A DNA stretch of 64,000 nt from Streptomyces toxytricini (GTDB taxonomy: Bacteria; Actinomycetota; Actinomycetes; Streptomycetales; Streptomycetaceae): assembly GCF_014649915.1 (NCBI RefSeq), contig NZ_BMTY01000011.1:117232-181231 (forward strand). Reading direction: 5' to 3'. Positions 58,137 through 64,000 of this stretch are shown piece by piece (position 1 is the first letter of the stretch; every line of letters begins with the position of its first letter). Under the pieces are notes generated by a model that was given only the letters and a program-made list of their open reading frames with translations, searched no databases and was not told where the DNA came from. A program made the position numbers and the translations under genes.

Positions 58137-59975
58137 ATGCGCACCCACTACCCACGTACGCCCCACCTCCCCTGGTCACCGGGAGCGACCGCGGACGACG
58201 TGCGGGCCACCGGGGCGGAATGGTTCGCCGGGCGGGAGGTGGTCGTCACCGAGAAGCTCGACGGGGAGAACACCACCCTGTACGCGGACGGCCTGCACGC
58301 CCGCTCCCTCGACTCCGCCCACCACCCCTCGCGCGCCTGGGTGAAGGGCCTGCAGAGCCGGATCGGCGCCGGCATCCCGGCGGGGTGGCGCATCTGCGGC
58401 GAGAACCTGTACGCCCGGCATTCGCTGGCGTACGAGGACCTCGACAGCTGGTTCTACGGGTTCTCGGTGTGGGACGACGGCGACCGCTGCCTGGGCTGGG
58501 ACGAGAGCGTGCGCTTCCTGCACGGACTCGGCGTGCCCGTCCCGCGCGTGCTGTGGCGCGGCGTCTTCGACGAGCGGACGCTGCGCAGGCTTCGCCTGGA
58601 CACGGCGCGGCAGGAGGGGTACGTCGTGCGCACCGCGGCCGGCTTCCCGCGGGAGGACTTCGGGCGGTGCGTCGGGAAGTGGGTGCGGCGCGGGCACGTC
58701 ACCACGGACGCGCACTGGATGTACGCGCCCGTCGTGCCCAACGGGCTCGGGCCGCGGGCCGCGCTGTGGGCGGTGCGGTCCGGTGCGGAGCCCGATCCGG
58801 TTGCGCTGGCCGCCGCCGTCGGCGTCGATGCTGAGGCCGCCTGCGGTGCGGGGGCGGCCTCCGTCGTGGCCGAGGTCGCGGGGCGGCTCGACGCGGCCGG
58901 CCGGGGCGGCGACGCCCGCCTCGCCGGGGTGCTGGCGGCGCTGCTGCACAGGGTGCCGCGGGCCGCGGTCGGGGCGCGGCTCGCGGCGGGGCCGGTCGGC
59001 ATGCCGCTTGCCCGGCGGGTCGCGGACCTCATCGGCCTCCACCCGCGCCTGCGGCGGCCGTTCCCGGACGAGGAGCGGCGGGCCGGGCTGGTGCGGATGG
59101 CTGCGGCCGCCGATCTCGGGGTACTGCACGCGGTCGCTGCGGCCGTGGGGGCCGGGGGTGACAGTGATGCCCTGGCCGACGCGTCGGAGTGCGTGGAGTG
59201 GTCCGCCCTGTACGCGCAGGAGGAGGGGCTGCTCGGGCCCGACCCGCTGCGCCCCCTGCGGAACAGGCTGCGGGACGCCCTCGCCGGGCTGGATCCGGAC
59301 GCCGCCGACCGGTGTGGGGCGGAGGCGCTGCAGTTGTTCGCGCAGGGCCGGATATCCACCGCCGAGGAGGCCGTGGCCGCGACCTGGCGGTGGCGGGACG
59401 GCCGCTTCCCGCGGCTGGTGCAGCTGTGCGGCCCAGCGGGCAGCGGCAAGAGCACGTACGCGCGGAACCTGCCGGGGGTCGACGCCTACATCGCCCTGGA
59501 CGACCTGCGGGCCGCCCGGGGGAACCGCGCCGGCCAGCGGGACAACGCCGACGTGCTGCGCGAGGGCCTGGACCGGCTCGATGCGGCGCTCGCGGCCGGA
59601 GGCACGGTGGTCTGGGACGCCACGTCCCTGACCGGGCAGCAGCGGGGCCTGACCGCGGCGGTCGCGCGGCGGCGCGACGCCCTCGTCACGCACGTCGTGC
59701 CGTTGGTGGAGGAGGCGGAGCTCGTGCGCCGCAACGGTGTGCGGGAGCATCCTGTGCCGCCGCGGGTCCTGGCCTCGCACGTGCACCGGTTCAGGCCGCC
59801 CTACCCCGGCGACGGGCAGGGGCACCGCATCCGCTACCTCGGGGCCCGCGGCGACGTCGAGGCCACCGCGGGGGGTTCGGGCCTGGGCCAGGGGTTGGGT
59901 CCGGGCCCGGGCCCGGGGCCGGAGGACGGAACGGGACAGCGTACGGGGAGGGAGCGCACCGATGCGCACCAGTGA
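58137..59975 (+). CDS. RNA ligase-polynucleotide kinase fusion
   Basis: A 612-residue RNA repair enzyme. Residues ~25-200 form an Rnl2-like RNA ligase: nucleotidyl-lysine K40 in VTEKLDGENT, GENLYARHS near 88, EGYVVR near 160 (motif IV) and GKWVRRGH near 180 (motif V). Residues ~425-570 form a P-loop kinase, LCGPAGSGKSTYARN at 430-444 with AYIALDDLRA and VVWDATSLTG, similar to polynucleotide kinases. Between them (~205-420) is a helical region without a recognised motif. It would phosphorylate a 5' end and seal the break. The last ~40 residues are a Gly/Pro tail. It overlaps the next gene by 14 bp. Confidence 0.9.
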   Translation: MRTHYPRTPHLPWSPGATADDVRATGAEWFAGREVVVTEKLDGENTTLYADGLHARSLDSAHHPSRAWVKGLQSRIGAGIPAGWRICGENLYARHSLAYEDLDSWFYGFSVWDDGDRCLGWDESVRFLHGLGVPVPRVLWRGVFDERTLRRLRLDTARQEGYVVRTAAGFPREDFGRCVGKWVRRGHVTTDAHWMYAPVVPNGLGPRAALWAVRSGAEPDPVALAAAVGVDAEAACGAGAASVVAEVAGRLDAAGRGGDARLAGVLAALLHRVPRAAVGARLAAGPVGMPLARRVADLIGLHPRLRRPFPDEERRAGLVRMAAAADLGVLHAVAAAVGAGGDSDALADASECVEWSALYAQEEGLLGPDPLRPLRNRLRDALAGLDPDAADRCGAEALQLFAQGRISTAEEAVAATWRWRDGRFPRLVQLCGPAGSGKSTYARNLPGVDAYIALDDLRAARGNRAGQRDNADVLREGLDRLDAALAAGGTVVWDATSLTGQQRGLTAAVARRRDALVTHVVPLVEEAELVRRNGVREHPVPPRVLASHVHRFRPPYPGDGQGHRIRYLGARGDVEATAGGSGLGQGLGPGPGPGPEDGTGQRTGRERTDAHQ

Positions 59976-62900
59976 GCAGCTCTACCACCAGGTCCGGTGG
60001 GACCCCCGGTTCGATCCCGCGCGGTTCGTGATGGGCCTGCACCAGCGCGGGGCGCCGCCCAAGCGGGTCCCGCTGCCTTCGTTCGTGCCCGGCGGTGACA
60101 TCCCCTGGCACCGGGTGCTGTTCGTCGAGGCGGACGGCGAACTCGTCTGGGACCGCGCCACCGGCACGGACCGGATCGACTCCACCACCGCCGGGCGGGT
60201 CCGCGACCCGCGCCTGCTGCGCGCCCCCGCCTTCGCCGCCCGGACCCCGTACGTGTGGGCTCCTGCCCGCCACGGCGCCGCGGACGACGGGGCTTGGCGT
60301 CCCGCCGAGGAGTCAGGGGCCGGCGCTGCGCGTCGGCCGGCCGCGGTGGCCGGTTCCCCGGTCCAGGTGCGGCTGCTGACCTGGAACACCCTGTGGGACC
60401 GGTACGACGCGCCGCGCATCGACACGGCCCGGCGCAGGCCGCTGCTCTGTGCCGGGCTGGAGGCCGCCGACGCGGACGTCATCGCGCTCCAGGAAGTGGA
60501 ACCGGCCCTGCTCGACATGCTGCTGGAGCAGCCGTGGGTGCGGCGCGCGTACACGGTGTCGGCCGCGCCGGACGGCCGGGACGTCGCCGACTTCGGCCTG
60601 CTGGTACTGAGCCGGCTGCCCGTGGCGGAGGCCGGGCTGCACCGCCTCGGCCCCCACAAGGCGGTCTCCGCGGTGACCGTGCGGACCGCGGCCGGGCCGC
60701 TGGTCGTGGCCGCCGTCCACCTGACGAGCGACCACACGCAGGACGGGGCCGCGCGGCGGGCCGAGGAGCTGGCCCGTGTCGCCGAAGGACTCGGCGCTGT
60801 CGATGCCCATGTGGCGCTGGTCGGGGACTTCAACGACGGGCGGGGCGGCGCGGACGGGCCCGCCGCCGTCCTCGGGATGAGGGACGCGTGGAGCGAGGTG
60901 CACGGGGCGTCGGACGACACCCCCACGTTCGACCCGAGCGCCAACCCGCTGGCGGCCGTCGGCTCCCTGAGCGGGCGCGCCGCACGGCTCGACCGCGTTC
61001 TGCTGCGCTCGGACGCGGCACGGGTACGGCGGGCTGCCTTGCGGGGCGATGCCCCGGTGGGGGGCGGGCTGTTCCTTTCCGATCACTACGGGGTCGAGGT
61101 CGACGTCGAGGTCGGGGTCAGGGTCGGGGGCCAGGGCGGGGGCGGGTTCGGGGTCGAGGTGGGGTTCGGGGGCCGGCTGGCGGGCGTTGCGGGCGAGGGC
61201 TCGGGCGAGGGCGGCGGGGGCTCGGGCGCCCTCGCGAGTGCGCCGACCTCGCGGACTGCCGTCGCCTGGCTGCCGCCTTCCGATCCCGTGGTCGATGCGC
61301 TGCGCCGCGAGCACGATCCCGCCTTCGGACGGTGGCCCGCGCACGTGAACCTGCTGTTCGGGTTCGTCCCCGAGGCCTCCTTCGAGGAGGCCGTGCCGCT
61401 GCTGGCCGAAGCCGCCGCCGCCACGGCGCCGTTCCCGGTGCGGATGGCGGGCGTGTACGACTTCGGGCACCGCGAGGACGCCGCGCTCTGGCTGGACCCG
61501 GCCGCGGCCGGCGAAGCCCCGTGGCAGGAGCTGCGGCAGGCCCTCGCCTCCCGGTTCCCCGCCTGCCGGGGGCGCGGCGGGGGCTTCACACCGCACCTGA
61601 CGCTGGGACGCAGCGCCGACCCGCAGCAGGCGCTGGCGGATTTCACCGCCCGGCTGGGTGGACCCGGGGCCGGCCGCGACGCCCGGGTCGAAGAGCTGGC
61701 CGTGCTCTCGCGGCGCGGCGATGAGCCGATGCGGATACGGGCCACGGTGCAGCTGGGGACGGGCAGCGTGCGCTGGCTGCCGGAGCCCGGGGCGGCGTTG
61801 GACGGGCAGCGGGAGGAGCGGGGCGAAGACGGGGGCGAAGACGGGGCCGACGCCGCCGTTGCCGTTGCCGTTGCCGAACGCGTCGCCGGAGCCCTCCGGG
61901 GCAGCGTCGTGCACGTCGTCGGATCGCGCCGCATGGGCTGCGCCCTGCCCGGAGCCGACCTGGACCTCGTCGCGGCCCTGCCCGGCGACGCCGACATCGA
62001 AGCCGTGCGTGAGGCCGTCGCGGCGGCACTCCCCCGGGCCCGGCGGCTGCGGGTCGTGACCGGCGCGCGCGTGCCCGGGCTACGGCTGCACGTGGACGGG
62101 TTGGACGTGGACGTGGTCGTCGTCGGCACCGGCGGGATCCGTCCCGAGGAGGCCGTGGCGCGCCGGGCTGAGCTCGGCGAGGCGGCGGCGGTCGCACTGA
62201 GCGCGGTGTCGGATGCGGAGGCCGTGTGCGCCGCCACCGCGGCGGCCGGACCGGAGCGGCAGGCGGCGTTCGGCGTGCTGGCACGGCAGGTGAAGGCCTG
62301 GGCCCGGGCCCGCGGGGTGGATGCGGCGCCGTTCGGCGGGGTTCCGGGGGTGGCCTGGGCGGTGCTGGCGGCGCGTACGGTGCAGGAGGCTCCGGAGGTG
62401 GGTGGCGCCTCGCTGCTGCGGTCGTTCTTCGCGAACTGGGCCGCCTGGGACTGGCGTGAGCCGGTCGCCCTGTGCTCGGCCGGCGGCACCGGCCCGCCGC
62501 CCGTCTCCGGGCACGACGGGTCGGACCCCGTCACGGTGCTCACCCCGTCTGCGCCGGTGCGGAGTTGCACCGCGCAGGTGCGGCCGGGGATGCGCGACCT
62601 GCTGACGCAGGAGCTGTACCGGGCCTGGGAGCTGCTGGAGGCCGGCCCGGCCGGTGTGGCGGAGCTGTTCGCCGTGCCCTCGCTGCACCGCCGGCACGCG
62701 GCATGGGCCGTGGTCACCGTACGGGGTGACACGCCGCGGGAGTTCGAGGAGGCCCTGGGCCGGGCGCGGGGCCGGATGCGGGCCCTGGTGGGGGCGCTGG
62801 AGGAGCTGGGCGGCGCCGACGTGCACGCCTGGCCGCGGCCCTTCGTCTCCTCGGGTGATGTGGTGCGGTACGCCGTCGGGCTCGGGGCCGAACCGCCGGA

Positions 62901-63000
62901 CCGGGCGCGCCTTGAGGAGGCGGCGGCCCGGTGGTGCGCGGGCCTGCCGGGCGTGCGCGTGGAGTGGGCTGAGGGAGGCGACGTCCCGACGGTGGGATAG
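59962..63000 (+). CDS. Four-domain RNA end-processing protein (MJ1316/DUF504, EEP nuclease, 2H phosphoesterase, nucleotidyltransferase)
   Basis: A 1012-residue protein. Residues 1-~75 are an MJ1316/DUF504-type domain thought to recognise cyclic RNA ends (VRWDPRFDPARFVMGLHQRG, then DIPWHRVLFVE). ~135-380 are an endonuclease/exonuclease/phosphatase domain (LTWNTLWDRY, ALQEVE, VGDFND, LSDHYG). After a Gly/Val-rich linker, ~430-605 are a 2H phosphoesterase (HVNLLFG and HLTLGRS), where the first HxT is HxN. ~635-1012 are a polymerase-beta-type nucleotidyltransferase (GSRRMGCALPGADLDLVAA) with poly(A)-polymerase-like helices. It overlaps the RNA ligase-kinase gene by 14 bp and likely prepares RNA ends for that ligase. 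Confidence 0.92.
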   Translation: MRTSEQLYHQVRWDPRFDPARFVMGLHQRGAPPKRVPLPSFVPGGDIPWHRVLFVEADGELVWDRATGTDRIDSTTAGRVRDPRLLRAPAFAARTPYVWAPARHGAADDGAWRPAEESGAGAARRPAAVAGSPVQVRLLTWNTLWDRYDAPRIDTARRRPLLCAGLEAADADVIALQEVEPALLDMLLEQPWVRRAYTVSAAPDGRDVADFGLLVLSRLPVAEAGLHRLGPHKAVSAVTVRTAAGPLVVAAVHLTSDHTQDGAARRAEELARVAEGLGAVDAHVALVGDFNDGRGGADGPAAVLGMRDAWSEVHGASDDTPTFDPSANPLAAVGSLSGRAARLDRVLLRSDAARVRRAALRGDAPVGGGLFLSDHYGVEVDVEVGVRVGGQGGGGFGVEVGFGGRLAGVAGEGSGEGGGGSGALASAPTSRTAVAWLPPSDPVVDALRREHDPAFGRWPAHVNLLFGFVPEASFEEAVPLLAEAAAATAPFPVRMAGVYDFGHREDAALWLDPAAAGEAPWQELRQALASRFPACRGRGGGFTPHLTLGRSADPQQALADFTARLGGPGAGRDARVEELAVLSRRGDEPMRIRATVQLGTGSVRWLPEPGAALDGQREERGEDGGEDGADAAVAVAVAERVAGALRGSVVHVVGSRRMGCALPGADLDLVAALPGDADIEAVREAVAAALPRARRLRVVTGARVPGLRLHVDGLDVDVVVVGTGGIRPEEAVARRAELGEAAAVALSAVSDAEAVCAATAAAGPERQAAFGVLARQVKAWARARGVDAAPFGGVPGVAWAVLAARTVQEAPEVGGASLLRSFFANWAAWDWREPVALCSAGGTGPPPVSGHDGSDPVTVLTPSAPVRSCTAQVRPGMRDLLTQELYRAWELLEAGPAGVAELFAVPSLHRRHAAWAVVTVRGDTPREFEEALGRARGRMRALVGALEELGGADVHAWPRPFVSSGDVVRYAVGLGAEPPDRARLEEAAARWCAGLPGVRVEWAEGGDVPTVG
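61080..61215 (+). repeat. Low-complexity GAGGTC/GGGGTC coding repeat (linker)
   Basis: GTCGAGGTCGACGTCGAGGTCGGGGTC-type six-base blocks (61090-61180) encode Val/Glu then Val/Gly repeats between the nuclease and phosphoesterase domains. Likely a flexible, length-variable linker. Confidence 0.6.
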
Positions 63001-63105
63001 GGGCGGGGGCCGGTCGGGGGTGGGTGGTGGCGGGGGTTTCCCTCCCGGTTCCGCCGCCCCGGTCCAGCTTGCCGCATGGAGCAGCAGTCTGCCGCGGGTG
63101 GCGGG

Positions 63106-64000
63106 TCAGAGTTCGACGATGATCTTGCCCGCCGTGTGGCCCTCCTGGTTGAGGGCGAAGGCCGCTGCGGCGTCGGCGAGGGGGAAGGTTTCGGCGACGG
63201 TGACCTTCAGTTGGCCGCTGTCGGCCAGCTTGGCGAGTTCGGCGAGGTCGCTGCCGATGGGGCGCACCCACATCCACTGGCCGCGGGCGCCGAGGACGTT
63301 CGGGTCGGCGATCGAGGCGTGGCGGCCGTCCGCCGCGAGGACGGCCCGGGTGACGTCGAGGACGCCCCCGACGAAGTCCGCCACGACGGACACGCCGTCC
63401 GGGGCGAGCGCCCGGACCCGGTCCACCAGGCCGTCGCCGTACTGCACCGGCTCGCAGCCCATTTCGCGCAGCCGGTCGTGGTTGCGCGGGGAGGCCGTGC
63501 CGATGACGCGGGCGCCGAGCGCCCGGGCGATCTGGACGCCGCAGCTGCCGACGCCGCCCGCCGCGCCGTGGACGAGGACCGTGTCGCCCTCGCCGGTGTC
63601 CAGGCGGGTGAGCAGCTGGTAGGCGGTGAGGCCGGCCAGCGGCAGCCCGGCCGCCTCGCGCCAGCCGAGGGAGGCCGGCTTGCGGGCGAGGGCGCGCGCG
63701 GGGACGCTGACGTACTCGGCGAAGGTTCCGCCGTGCACGTGGTCCTTGCGCGCGTACGCCATCACCTCGTCGCCGACCGCGAACTCGGGGACGTCGATGC
63801 CGAGCCGCTCGACGGTGCCCGAGACGTCCCAGCCGGGGACCACGGGGAAGAGGACGTCCATCAGCCCGTCGAGGCCCCCCGCCATGATCTTCCAGTCGAC
63901 GGGGTTGACCGCGGCGCACCGGACCTTGACGAGGACCTCCCCCGGAGCCACCTTCGGCATCGGCAGGCGGGTCTCCCGGAGCACCTCCGTCCCGCCGTAC
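63106..64000 (-). CDS. NADP-dependent quinone oxidoreductase-like protein (5' end outside window)
   Basis: The C-terminal ~298 residues of a medium-chain dehydrogenase/reductase of the zinc-less quinone oxidoreductase type. The frame continues past 64000, where it reads YGGTEVLRETRLPMPKVAPG, so the true start is beyond the edge. Family motifs: GEVLVKVRCAAVNPVDWKIM, VPGWDVSGTVERLG, GDEVMAYA, and the NADP fold VLVHGAAGGVGSCGVQIARA. The C-terminus FPLADAAAAFALNQEGHTAG, then KIIVEL, is complete. Substrate unknown. It converges on the RNA repair operon. Confidence 0.9.
   Translation of the reverse strand, partial: YGGTEVLRETRLPMPKVAPGEVLVKVRCAAVNPVDWKIMAGGLDGLMDVLFPVVPGWDVSGTVERLGIDVPEFAVGDEVMAYARKDHVHGGTFAEYVSVPARALARKPASLGWREAAGLPLAGLTAYQLLTRLDTGEGDTVLVHGAAGGVGSCGVQIARALGARVIGTASPRNHDRLREMGCEPVQYGDGLVDRVRALAPDGVSVVADFVGGVLDVTRAVLAADGRHASIADPNVLGARGQWMWVRPIGSDLAELAKLADSGQLKVTVAETFPLADAAAAFALNQEGHTAGKIIVEL

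Overview
The window is high-GC actinobacterial DNA, almost certainly a Streptomyces chromosome. The evidence is third-position GC bias, GTG and TTG starts, many 4-bp ATGA/GTGA gene overlaps, a rodlin, a Streptomyces-type secreted phospholipase D, a GH19 chitinase with a DasR-like site, and many families typical of the genus. No tRNA, rRNA, CRISPR array, IS transposase or prophage gene was recognised. I list 59 protein-coding genes; the last is cut by the right edge.

Layout. 1-1.2 kb: a small GNAT acetyltransferase bracketed by repeats in inverted arrangement, with a structured hairpin element at both outer ends. 1.3-9.8 kb: hemerythrin/IclR divergent pair, quinol-monooxygenase-like protein, acyl-CoA synthetase, RraA-like protein, secreted proteins including phospholipase D, and an RDD membrane protein. 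9.9-16.4 kb: a coupled SWIM zinc-finger/DUF6493 pair, then a MASE1 membrane sensor with a PP2C-type phosphatase. 16.6-26.1 kb: an RpiR-type regulator, an AT-rich structured intergenic stretch, and a cluster of two trypsin-like proteases (one fused to a STAND NTPase), an ATPase with an altered P-loop, and a caspase-like protease. I read this cluster as an NTP-dependent, protease-based conflict or programmed-death system; it is the main candidate for an interesting system here. 26.2-35.3 kb: DUF5302 protein, rodlin, chitinase, large LuxR-type (LAL) regulator, subtilisin with P-domain, DUF1838 and DUF1996 proteins. 35.4-42.8 kb: ECF sigma/anti-sigma pair, two tandem ATP-grasp ligases, a DMT transporter, a lipoprotein, DUF2330 protein and an epimerase. 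42.9-49.9 kb: LysR regulator with a collagen-like tail, stand-alone condensation-domain protein, P450-ferredoxin pair, cold shock protein. 50-58 kb: MarR/DEAD-box helicase operon, a methyltransferase and small stress or housekeeping genes. 58.1-63.0 kb: a two-gene RNA repair operon (RNA ligase-polynucleotide kinase, then a four-domain RNA-end-processing protein). 63.1-64 kb: the 3' part of a zinc-type quinone oxidoreductase.

How genes work together. The clearest functional units are the protease/NTPase cluster, the RNA repair operon, sigma/anti-sigma, MASE1/phosphatase, P450/ferredoxin, MarR/helicase with nearby csp, and the chitinase with its catabolite-type operator. All functions are assigned by eye from motifs; no database search was run. 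Domain positions are approximate.
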